Positions 35,229-43,356 of a stretch of 64,000 bases of DNA are shown in pieces (the stretch's first letter is position 1; each line of letters opens with the position of its first letter). A model generated the notes under the pieces. That model saw only the letters and a program-made list of their open reading frames with translations. It was not told where the DNA came from and made no database searches. The stretch is from G963678255 sp963678255. GTDB taxonomy: Bacteria; Cloacimonadota; Cloacimonadia; Cloacimonadales; WRIO01. Position numbers and translations under genes: made by a program. Location of the stretch: positions 124,001 to 188,000 of the forward strand of contig OY782778.1 in the NCBI GenBank assembly GCA_963678255.2, in the 5' to 3' direction.

Positions 35229-37709
35229 TTATTTTGTGACGACACTTACCAATTTGTTTGGAACGACCAATATTTTAACAATTTCTTTACCTTCAAGAGT
35301 TTTCTTAACATTTTCTATTTCCATAGCTTGCTTAATAATCTCTTCCTGAGAAGTGTTTGCTGGAACACTTACTTTCCCTCTCACTTTTCCCATGATTTGG
35401 ACAACATAAGTAATTTCATCTTTTACCAAAAATTCTGCCTGGTATTCTGGCAAACCACTTTCATGTAATAAGGTTTTATTACCTAGCATTTCCCAAAGCT
35501 CTTCGCTAAGATGAGGGGCAAAGAAATAAAGTAATCTAGGAATAATTGAAGCGGCTTCTGTAAAGACTCTTAATTCATCCTCACTAAGTTCCTGGCAATT
35601 TTTTATGGATGTCAGATTATTAAGATGTTCCATTATTGCCGCAATATCTGTATTGAATTGCATCTTCCCCATCATATCATCAAGTACTTTTTGTATAGTA
35701 AAATGAGTAGAATAACGAAGGTTTTTAATCTCATTCCTTAATATTGCATGTTTTGAATAAGCCTTATTATTCTCTTTTAATATTTCAATATGTTGATCAA
35801 AAAATCTCCATAATCTATTACAAAATCTAAAGGCACCCATTACACCATCGTCCGACCATTCAACATCTTTTTCTGGAGGAGAAGCAAAAAGAACAAACAA
35901 TCTGATAGTATCGGCTCCAAATCGATCAATGTATTCCTGGGGATCCACGACATTCCCTTTTGATTTTGACATTTTAGCACCATCTTTTAAAACCATTCCC
36001 TGTGTTAATAACCGAGCAAATGGCTCATCTGATTTTACCAGTCCACAGTCTCTCATAAATTTATGAAAAAATCTAGCATAAAGTAAATGCATACAAGCGT
36101 GTTCTATTCCTCCAACATACTGATCAACAGGCAACCAATAATCTGCTTTTTTGGGATCAAAAGGCTGTTTATCATTATGAGCATCAGTATATCTGGCAAA
36201 ATACCAAGAGCTATCTACAAAAGTATCCATTGTATCGGATTCTCTTGTGGCTGGTCCGCCACAATTAGAACAGGTCGTATGTAACCATTCTTCTACTGAT
36301 AATAGTGGGTTTTGGGTGGTTTTCCCCACTTGAACATGATCGGGCAAACGAACAGGTAATTGATCATCAGGCACTAAAACCGTTCCACATTTTTCACAAT
36401 ATATGACTGGTATTGGATTCCCCCAATATCTCTGTCTGGAAACACCCCAATCTCTTAATCTGAAGGTAATGGTTTTCTTCCCTAATTCATTTTCCTGTAA
36501 CCATTGAGATATTTTACTCTTCGAATCCTGACTATTCATTCCAGAGAAAAGACCAGATTCAACAAGCATACCTGTTTCTGTGTATGCTTCTGTCATTTTA
36601 TCAATTTCAAGATTATCTTCTTTATTCTGTATTACAATTTTCAAAGGAATATTATATTTTTTTGAAAACTCAAAATCTCTCTGATCATGTGCAGGAACAG
36701 CCATAACAGCTCCTGTACCATAATCCATGAGCACATAATTGGTAATCCAAATTTGAACTTTATCTCCATTCACAGGATTGATACAATAACGACCGGTAAA
36801 GACCCCTTCTTTTGTTGTATCGGTGGCTGATCGAGTAATTTTATCTTCATTGATCACCTTATCACAGAATTTTTTTATATCGGAGTCTTCACTTTCCTCT
36901 TTTAACCACTCCATGACATAAGGATGTTCTGGAGGTAAAGCCATAAAAGTAACCCCAAAAATTGTGTCTGGTCTGGTGGTAAAGACTTTGATAATCCTGG
37001 CATCATTTTCAAGCTCAAAATTTATCTCAGTTCCTTCACTTTTCCCAATCCAATTTGTCTGCATTGCTTTTACACGTTCTGGCCAATCTATGACTTTGGA
37101 AAAATCCAATAACTCTTCCGCATAATCTGTAATTTTAAAAAACCATTGTTCAAGATCTTTTTGACGTACAACAGAATCACATCTCCAACATTTCCCTTCT
37201 TCAACTTGTTCATTGGCTAATACAGTTTGACATTCATCACACCAATTCACAAATGAAGTTCTTTTATAAACTAAACCTTTTTCATACAGACGTTTAAACA
37301 ACCATTGACCCCAATGATAATAATCTGGTCGACAAGTAGCTAATTCTCTGGTCCAGTCTACTGCTAAACCAAGTAATTGAAATTGTTGTCTCATTATCTC
37401 TATATTTTGTTCTGTTGTAATTCTTGGGTGTGAATTGTGCTTTATGGCAAAATTCTCTGCGGGCATCCCAAAGGCATCGTAACCCATTGGTTGCATAACA
37501 TTATACCCTTCCATCATTTTAAATCGAGTAATTGCATCTCCAATTGAATAATTTGAAACATGCCCCATATGTAAAGCCCCAGAAGGATAAGGGAACATTG
37601 AGAGCACATAATAATTCTTCTTGTCTGAAAAATCTATTGCATTTGCTATTTTCTTACCGTCCCAAATGCCCTGCCATTTCTTCTCTATTTCACTAAAAGG
37701 ATATTCCAT
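35229..37709 (-). CDS. leuS: Leucyl-tRNA synthetase
   Basis: 826 residues, normal for bacterial LeuRS. Class I signatures: FPYPSGALHMGHVSNYS (39-55, HIGH = HMGH 47-50) and GAKMSKSKGNVVDP near 585. The CP1 editing domain (about 220-415) with TTRPDTIFGVTFMALPPEHP split by a loop is complete. Zinc-type CxxC pairs occur near 155 and near 440-480. The C-terminal anticodon-binding and tail domains are present. GGAGGAAGC precedes the ATG. It charges tRNA-Leu with leucine and hydrolyses mischarged products. Confidence 0.97.
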   Translation of the reverse strand: MEYPFSEIEKKWQGIWDGKKIANAIDFSDKKNYYVLSMFPYPSGALHMGHVSNYSIGDAITRFKMMEGYNVMQPMGYDAFGMPAENFAIKHNSHPRITTEQNIEIMRQQFQLLGLAVDWTRELATCRPDYYHWGQWLFKRLYEKGLVYKRTSFVNWCDECQTVLANEQVEEGKCWRCDSVVRQKDLEQWFFKITDYAEELLDFSKVIDWPERVKAMQTNWIGKSEGTEINFELENDARIIKVFTTRPDTIFGVTFMALPPEHPYVMEWLKEESEDSDIKKFCDKVINEDKITRSATDTTKEGVFTGRYCINPVNGDKVQIWITNYVLMDYGTGAVMAVPAHDQRDFEFSKKYNIPLKIVIQNKEDNLEIDKMTEAYTETGMLVESGLFSGMNSQDSKSKISQWLQENELGKKTITFRLRDWGVSRQRYWGNPIPVIYCEKCGTVLVPDDQLPVRLPDHVQVGKTTQNPLLSVEEWLHTTCSNCGGPATRESDTMDTFVDSSWYFARYTDAHNDKQPFDPKKADYWLPVDQYVGGIEHACMHLLYARFFHKFMRDCGLVKSDEPFARLLTQGMVLKDGAKMSKSKGNVVDPQEYIDRFGADTIRLFVLFASPPEKDVEWSDDGVMGAFRFCNRLWRFFDQHIEILKENNKAYSKHAILRNEIKNLRYSTHFTIQKVLDDMMGKMQFNTDIAAIMEHLNNLTSIKNCQELSEDELRVFTEAASIIPRLLYFFAPHLSEELWEMLGNKTLLHESGLPEYQAEFLVKDEITYVVQIMGKVRGKVSVPANTSQEEIIKQAMEIENVKKTLEGKEIVKILVVPNKLVSVVTK

Positions 37710-38004
37710 GCTTCCTCCAAACTACTTTTATACGATTAAACCAAATTGCAACTTATAATGAAAACGTCAATAAAAAAGAATAATTCAAAATAAAACAAAC
37801 ACTTAACGAATAATAATCTTAGAAAATTACTGATCAATTACAGCTAAAAGAGAGGGAGTATTTTCAAAATTTCAAATTCTACCTTTCAACTACAGTCTGA
37901 AATATAGGAGGAATCTCACTCATTCCTTACTCCTAATCCATTGCTTCCTTGGAGCTGTTTGAAAAAATTAACTGTAGAGAGAAGATTAATTCTAATCTTT
38001 TTTA
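37710..38004. other. Intergenic region upstream of leuS and a kinase gene
   Basis: Divergent promoters are expected here. An imperfect palindrome (AGGAGGAAT ... ATTCCTTACTCCT, about 37905-37935) is the only structure noticed. No ORF. Confidence 0.45.
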
Positions 38005-38033
38005 TTGACTATTATCTACTTTTATACTAAATT
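38005..38033 (+). promoter_or_regulatory. Promoter of the Cache/PAS kinase gene
   Basis: TTGACT (38005-38010), 17-base spacer, TAAATT (38028-38033), 16 bases before the ATG at 38050. Confidence 0.5.
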
Positions 38034-38049
38034 TAAAACAGAGGTCGAA

Positions 38050-40182
38050 ATGGAAAAGTTAAATGTTGAGTTGAATCGCCAAAATTCTAATATTACCAGA
38101 ATTAAAACTATCTTTATTTTTTTTAACTTAATTATTATCCTGCTATTTTGGATATTAACTTTAAATTTCTATCGACATAAAAAGAATGATGCAATATCTA
38201 ATTCTCATAGAAGAACCGACATAATCACAAAAGCTGTTGATATGCATTTAAATCAAGCTTTTGAAACAATGGTTATAGTTTTAGACAATATGAGACATTC
38301 TGTACAAAGCCATCCGAATACTTTGATACAAAAAAGTTTTTATAATGGATTTTTGTCTGAGAATAATGATTTAATCCATGCTTTACTGATTAGCAACAAT
38401 AAAGGAGAAATTATTGAATCAACAAACCCTGAATTACTCAAGATCAATATCAGAGATAAAGCCTATTTTAAATATCATTCTAAAAATTCTTCAGATAAAA
38501 TATATTTAGATAAAGCAATTACCGAAAACCATTCAAAAATTGTTTTGATTCCTTTTTCTATGAGATTATCAGATAAAAACGGTTTTTTTAATGGAGTCGC
38601 TATTGTTTACGTTTATCCTGAATATTTTACTAACTATTTCAAATCAATAAATTTAGGAAGAATTAGTATTCAAAGTGATAGGGGTTTTGTTTTAGTTGGC
38701 ATAAAAGATACTGATCAACCCTTAGTTAACACAACATTAATCTCAAATAGAGTTGCTACAAAATTAAGAGATTCTCTTTATTTTTCTGAAATTGGAAAAT
38801 CTGATATAGATGGTGCTTTAAGAATTCGAACAGTTAAAAGATTTAGAAATTCTCAATTCTATATAGTTTGTTCTGAAAGCTTGATGAAAATTAACAAAGA
38901 AATTTTTGATGCAACCTTCCCATTAGTCTTATCAACTATTTTGATCTCAATTTTTGTTTTAGTCTTTATTTTCTTATTTTTAAGAACACTCGCTAAACAA
39001 AATATCTTAGAGAAAGCTTTATTTGAAAGTGAAGAAACGTCAAGAATGTTAGTCAACACGATAACAGAAAGTATTGTTGTTATAAAAAATGACTTAACTG
39101 TTTTTTACAATCCAATGTTTTACCGAATAATTGGATATACTAAGGAAGATATTCTAACTCGATCCTTTTTTAGTTTTGTCCAAGAAGAAGATAAAAAATC
39201 ATTAGAAACAGTAATTAATAAAGTTAAACAAAATTTGAAACCTCATAATCACTTGGTCATTAAACTATTAAGTAAAGATGAAGAGACTATCTGGGTTAAT
39301 TGTTATACCTCTTATCTGTATTGGAAAGGCGAACCTGCAATTTTACTCACGTTAATAGACATAACTGACCAGATAAAAAATCGAGAGCGTGAAAAACAAC
39401 AAATTTCACGATTAGAACTATTTAATCAACAATTAGAAAAAGAAATTAGAGAAAATCATGAACTTCAAATAAAGAATGAACAAATTATCAGCCAATTAGC
39501 AGATAAAACTAAAGAATTAGAAAATTTTACTTACACGGTTTCTCACGACTTAAGAAGCCCATTACTAACAATTAAAGGGTTTAGCGCTTTTTTAAAAAAA
39601 GATCTTAAAAAAAATGACAATGAAAATGTATTTTCTGATTTAGAAAAAATTGAATTTGCAACCGTTAAAATGTCTGATTTAATTGATGATTTACTCAAAC
39701 TCTCAAGAACAGGACGGTTAAGCGTAAAATTTAAAGATAACTCGGTAACTGATATTATCAATGAAGTCACAAGATTGATTCAGTATTCCATAATCAATAA
39801 AAAAGCTGAAATTATTATTGATAATGAAATGCCTTCTATTTATGGTGATCGAGAGGGGATTAAAGAAATCTATCAAAACTTAATTGATAATGCAATTAAA
39901 TACTCTCAAATAAACACTAACCCTGAAATTCATATAGGCTATGATAAAATTAAATCTGTCTATTATGTAAAAGATAATGGTATTGGTATTCAAAAAGACT
40001 TTATTGACAAAGCATTTGGATTGTTTACCAAATATGATCAAAATACTGTTGGAACTGGGGTCGGTTTAGCAATCGTAAAAAGGATTATTGAAGCCCATAA
40101 CGGTCAGATATGGGTAGAAACTAACAATAATTCTGGGACATCATTTTTCTTTTACTTTGATAAAGAAAAAATGTCTGATTAA
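38050..40182 (+). CDS. Membrane sensor histidine kinase (Cache-PAS-HisKA-HATPase)
   Basis: 710 residues from the ATG at 38050 (GAGG 4 bases upstream). The longer frame starts at the TTG of the -35 box. First membrane segment at about 20-41, a periplasmic Cache-like domain (45-280), second membrane segment near 290-315 (LVLSTILISIFVLVFIFLF), PAS (325-445), coiled coil (450-505), HisKA with FTYTVSHDLRSPLLTIKGF (phospho-His near 513) and HATPase with NLIDNAIKYS, DNGIGIQ and GTGVGLAIV. It has no receiver domain, so its partner regulator is elsewhere. It probably senses a small extracytoplasmic ligand. The last 12 bases hold the terminator of the opposite gene. Confidence 0.92.
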   Translation: MEKLNVELNRQNSNITRIKTIFIFFNLIIILLFWILTLNFYRHKKNDAISNSHRRTDIITKAVDMHLNQAFETMVIVLDNMRHSVQSHPNTLIQKSFYNGFLSENNDLIHALLISNNKGEIIESTNPELLKINIRDKAYFKYHSKNSSDKIYLDKAITENHSKIVLIPFSMRLSDKNGFFNGVAIVYVYPEYFTNYFKSINLGRISIQSDRGFVLVGIKDTDQPLVNTTLISNRVATKLRDSLYFSEIGKSDIDGALRIRTVKRFRNSQFYIVCSESLMKINKEIFDATFPLVLSTILISIFVLVFIFLFLRTLAKQNILEKALFESEETSRMLVNTITESIVVIKNDLTVFYNPMFYRIIGYTKEDILTRSFFSFVQEEDKKSLETVINKVKQNLKPHNHLVIKLLSKDEETIWVNCYTSYLYWKGEPAILLTLIDITDQIKNREREKQQISRLELFNQQLEKEIRENHELQIKNEQIISQLADKTKELENFTYTVSHDLRSPLLTIKGFSAFLKKDLKKNDNENVFSDLEKIEFATVKMSDLIDDLLKLSRTGRLSVKFKDNSVTDIINEVTRLIQYSIINKKAEIIIDNEMPSIYGDREGIKEIYQNLIDNAIKYSQINTNPEIHIGYDKIKSVYYVKDNGIGIQKDFIDKAFGLFTKYDQNTVGTGVGLAIVKRIIEAHNGQIWVETNNNSGTSFFFYFDKEKMSD

Positions 40183-40195
40183 TACAATCAGACAT
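40171..40195 (-). terminator. Terminator of the methyltransferase gene, inside the kinase 3' end
   Basis: Perfect 10-bp stem ATGTCTGATT / AATCAGACAT, loop of 5. On the - strand the stem is followed by TTTTTTC, 16 bases after the methyltransferase stop. The stem includes the last codons of the + strand kinase. Confidence 0.75.
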
Positions 40196-40210
40196 TATGG
40201 AGGAACAGTT

Positions 40211-40927
40211 TTAAGACTTTTTTAATACATAAAATACTGATGTCGCTGACGCATATCCATTGATTTCTATGTATTTCTTAATATTTTCTAACTCGTCGAA
40301 ATATTCAGTATTTTTATTGTATTCTTTTTCTCTCACCATGTTATGTAGCCTTTCTATGTAATCCACAAAATACTGAATTAACTCTGGGTTTTTCGGATCT
40401 TCTTGATTAAAGGAATAATCTGTATATTTTACAATTTCAAAAGAGCTATCTTCAATTAATCGGGATATTTCTTCTTTTGTATATGTGTCATTATGAAAAA
40501 CATTGTTTATTCTATCGAGTTTAGCCGCAAAATGATGAATAAGTTTGTGAGAAATTTGAGCTGGAGATAACTCATCTGAAACCATTTCATTGATAATAAA
40601 CAAACCATCATCACAAAGAACTCTGCTAATTTCAGTAAAAACTTTTTTAATCTGTTCAAGATGATGAAGAGAATTTGATAAACAAACTGTATTAAAACTT
40701 TTTGGTTCAAATTGAAGATTTATAGCATCCATCGTTATAAAGCTGACCGGTAAATCACCTTTATTTTTTTCAATGACATCTTTCATTCTTTCCATTTTAT
40801 CAATAGCTATTATTTCTTTGATATTTTTAAAATTTGCTATAATTTTAAGAAAATCTCCTCCACCTGTCGCAATATCAAGGATTTTCCCGCCACTAATTTC
40901 ATTAATTATTCCTTCTAGATTTTCCAT
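40211..40927 (-). CDS. SAM-dependent methyltransferase, class I
   Basis: 238 residues. It is a Rossmann methyltransferase with motif I GKILDIATGGGDFLKII (14-30), acidic Asp in IIAIDKMERM (about 39-48), and post-motif FNTVCLSNSLHHLEQ near 78-92, a Methyltransf_11/UbiE-like layout. The substrate is unknown: no quinone or biotin gene is nearby. The ATG at 40927 follows AAGGAG. It is a single-gene unit with its own terminator. Confidence 0.85.
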   Translation of the reverse strand: MENLEGIINEISGGKILDIATGGGDFLKIIANFKNIKEIIAIDKMERMKDVIEKNKGDLPVSFITMDAINLQFEPKSFNTVCLSNSLHHLEQIKKVFTEISRVLCDDGLFIINEMVSDELSPAQISHKLIHHFAAKLDRINNVFHNDTYTKEEISRLIEDSSFEIVKYTDYSFNQEDPKNPELIQYFVDYIERLHNMVREKEYNKNTEYFDELENIKKYIEINGYASATSVFYVLKKS

Positions 40928-41312
40928 AGTATCTCCTTATTGACTTAAAATGCATTCTTCATGCCAAATTTAATAACTGTAATTAACATGATGTTTTATT
41001 GATTTGTTAAACATTATAATTGCTGATTGCCCTGATTTAAAAATTGAGCACTCTAATAAGTAGATAACAAAAAGAGTCAAAAAGTAGTTAATCTTAGCCT
41101 TTAAATTTAAATTATCAAGGATTCGTTTCTAGTTTGTGTATCTTTTTGAATTGTTGATAGGCTTATCTCTTTTTTAAAAAAGCCTCCATATTGCACAAAG
41201 ACTTAAATACAATTTGTACCACAAATTTCAAAAACGCTATAATTAATGAATCAGTGAAATAAAATGAACTACGGATAAAACCATTCTGTCATGTTTACAC
41301 AACAACATGACG
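40928..41312. other. Gene-free stretch between two - strand genes
   Basis: The only structure seen is the hairpin GTCATGTT / AACATGAC (41288-41311). The rest is AT-rich sequence without an ORF or repeat. Confidence 0.5.
41288..41311 (-). terminator. Hairpin just after lplA
   Basis: Perfect 8-bp stem GTCATGTT / AACATGAC, loop of 8, directly after the lplA stop on the - strand. No T run follows, so its role as a terminator is uncertain. Confidence 0.4.
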
Positions 41313-42296
41313 TCATTCAAACATGATTGCCATAATATCGGTTCTATTAACATTAATAAACCAGTCGTTTATATCTAACTGATCAAGAAGCCCTTCTATA
41401 GCTGTATGATTATGTTTTAACCCTATAAATTTTCCTTCTAGATCATCAAGATCTTTTTTTGTAAAAAAATCACCATAGAATTTAAAATCTTCAATGATTC
41501 CTGATTTTACATCCATCATGACTTCTAAATTCCCGCCTATTGTTCTAATTTTTTTCGAATAATTATACTGAGGAGATTTTCCAAAATTCCAGTCCCAATT
41601 CCCATATTTGGTTTTGATTAATTCATTAATTTTAGTTTCATCTTCCTGGCTAAATTCATATGTGTCAGAATCAGGATGAATTGTGAGTATGTGTTGTACT
41701 ATAAGTGTTTCAAATTCATCCATACTCAATGGAGTCTCTAAATGTTCTGAGATATTAGTAACTCGGCTTCTTACAGACTTTACTGCTTTATCTTGAAATT
41801 TGAGAGGATCTGCTTTTAATGCCATAGAAACATCTGAAAGATTTGAATCAAACAGTAAAGTCCCATGCTGGATTAATGAGTTTCCTCGAAAATATTTTGC
41901 ATTTCCTGAAAATTTTTTCCCTTCTATAGTCAGATCATTTCGACCTTCTAAGCAAGCATTGACACCCAGATTTTGAAGAACATCAATAATTGGCTGAGTA
42001 TATCTGGCAAAATCATTTTCTACTCCGTCAACATTTCTGATTATAAAGCTGAAATTTAGATTACCTTTATCATGAAATACTGCGCCTCCACCTGATAACC
42101 TTCTGACTACAGGAAGAGAATTACTTTGGACATAATCAAGATTTATCTCTGCTAAAGCATTTTGTTTTCTCCCAACTATGATAGATTTTTCATTTTGATA
42201 TAAAAGAAAAATACTGTCAGTAAAGTTTTCAAATAAAAATTCTTCTGAGGCAATATTGAAAGGAGCATAGTGATTTTTGCTAATAATAATTTTCAT
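41313..42296 (-). CDS. lplA: Lipoate-protein ligase A
   Basis: 327 residues including the C-terminal accessory domain (about 245-327), as in the large E. coli-type LplA. It activates free lipoate with ATP and attaches it to lysines of E2 subunits or GcvH. Signatures: RRLSGGGAVFHDKGNLNFSF (69-88, split as RRLSGGGAVFHD and GNLNFSF) and GRNDLTIEGKKFSGNAKYF near 120-138. The start overlaps the YkgJ-type gene by 4 bases (ATGA), so the two are translationally coupled. Confidence 0.93.
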   Translation of the reverse strand: MKIIISKNHYAPFNIASEEFLFENFTDSIFLLYQNEKSIIVGRKQNALAEINLDYVQSNSLPVVRRLSGGGAVFHDKGNLNFSFIIRNVDGVENDFARYTQPIIDVLQNLGVNACLEGRNDLTIEGKKFSGNAKYFRGNSLIQHGTLLFDSNLSDVSMALKADPLKFQDKAVKSVRSRVTNISEHLETPLSMDEFETLIVQHILTIHPDSDTYEFSQEDETKINELIKTKYGNWDWNFGKSPQYNYSKKIRTIGGNLEVMMDVKSGIIEDFKFYGDFFTKKDLDDLEGKFIGLKHNHTAIEGLLDQLDINDWFINVNRTDIMAIMFE

Positions 42297-42715
42297 AATT
42301 CCTTACCTTTATTTATATTTAATATATATTGAAATGAACGACGTGCGTGTATTTTATAACCACATGTTGGAAAAAGAGTTCCACCATATTTAAACATATT
42401 GACTGAAGGATAATGCTGACATATTTGAGGTCGGTTTTTATAAATAATACAAAGATTCTCTTTATAATATCTGCAAGTAAATCTATAATATCCTTCACTA
42501 TCAAGACCTAAGGGTATAATATTCTTATAAAATGGATCAATATCTCGAATCTTTAAAAAGGACTCAAGACTTTTTATGATCTCACCATTGTGGATAATTA
42601 GTAATTTTTGACAACAGATTCCACACTTTAAGCAGGAACCAACTATTTTCATGTTGGAGGGATATAATATTTTTTCAATTTTGAACAACCATTTTTTCAG
42701 ATTCAAAAATACCAT
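42293..42715 (-). CDS. YkgJ family cysteine cluster protein
   Basis: 140 residues. The cluster SCLKCGICCQKLL (27-39) with further Cys in TCRYY, CIIY, CQHYP and TCGYK matches the YkgJ/CxxCxxCC family, thought to bind zinc or an Fe-S cluster. The start is uncertain: the ATG at 42715 has only AGTAGG immediately adjacent and an internal ATG at 42652 has no site. Overlap with lplA suggests a link to lipoate or Fe-S metabolism, but this is only contextual. Confidence 0.78.
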   Translation of the reverse strand: MVFLNLKKWLFKIEKILYPSNMKIVGSCLKCGICCQKLLIIHNGEIIKSLESFLKIRDIDPFYKNIIPLGLDSEGYYRFTCRYYKENLCIIYKNRPQICQHYPSVNMFKYGGTLFPTCGYKIHARRSFQYILNINKGKEL

Positions 42716-42798
42716 CCTACTGAAGTATATTCTGCTTTTAAAAATTTTCTTAAAAACTAACTTCTATAATATGACAATTTATCGGTTAATAATGGTAG

Positions 42799-43233
42799 TC
42801 AAGTTTTTTCTGAATCTAGATCAAGAACATACAACTTTGTGTCATTATTATAAACTCTTTTTACTTCTTGATTTGAACAATAAAGCATAATTTCACAAGT
42901 GGCACTCACGATTGCCTGATTTAAATGACCTCCAAAACTATTAAAACAATCATCTGCTAAAGAAACATGCGCATGAAGAAAAGGCTTATCATTAACCATT
43001 GTAATATTACCCGTAAGATTACAAATTTCAAAATCCTTTTTAAAGTGCTGTTCCTGATATACCTTCTTAATGGGATTGAATGACCCGAGAATGACATCAT
43101 TACTCGCTCCTATTGCAAATACTTGTGCAAATCTTATATCAAATTTATTTGCAAATTCATTCAAACTCGCAACAATTTCTTCTCCAATCTCTAAACAAAT
43201 AAGATAACCATAATCACATTTTAGATACTTCAT
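42799..43233 (-). CDS. PPC/DUF296 domain protein
   Basis: 144 residues from the ATG at 43233 (GGAGGA 3 bases upstream; the longer frame has none). The sequence follows the PPC (plant and prokaryote conserved) fold: GEEIVASLNEFANKF, AQVFAIGASNDVILGSF, LTGNITMVNDKPFLHAHVSL with the two His of the family, and GGHLNQAIVSATCEIML. In plants the domain accompanies AT-hook DNA-binding proteins; the stand-alone bacterial forms are trimers of unknown function. It is a single-gene unit divergent from the next kinase. Confidence 0.82.
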   Translation of the reverse strand: MKYLKCDYGYLICLEIGEEIVASLNEFANKFDIRFAQVFAIGASNDVILGSFNPIKKVYQEQHFKKDFEICNLTGNITMVNDKPFLHAHVSLADDCFNSFGGHLNQAIVSATCEIMLYCSNQEVKRVYNNDTKLYVLDLDSEKT

Positions 43234-43297
43234 ATATCCTCCACAAGATATTATTAACATATCTAATCAATTAAATCAATCTTTTTTTAATAATATC

Positions 43298-43326
43298 TTG
43301 CAAAATGTAAAAAAATAGACTATACT
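43298..43326 (+). promoter_or_regulatory. Promoter of the PAS hybrid kinase gene
   Basis: TTGCAA (43298-43303), 17-base spacer, TATACT (43321-43326), 30 bases before the ATG at 43357. Confidence 0.6.
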
Positions 43327-43356
43327 TATTATATAAAATTTGTAAAGGTGGATTTG

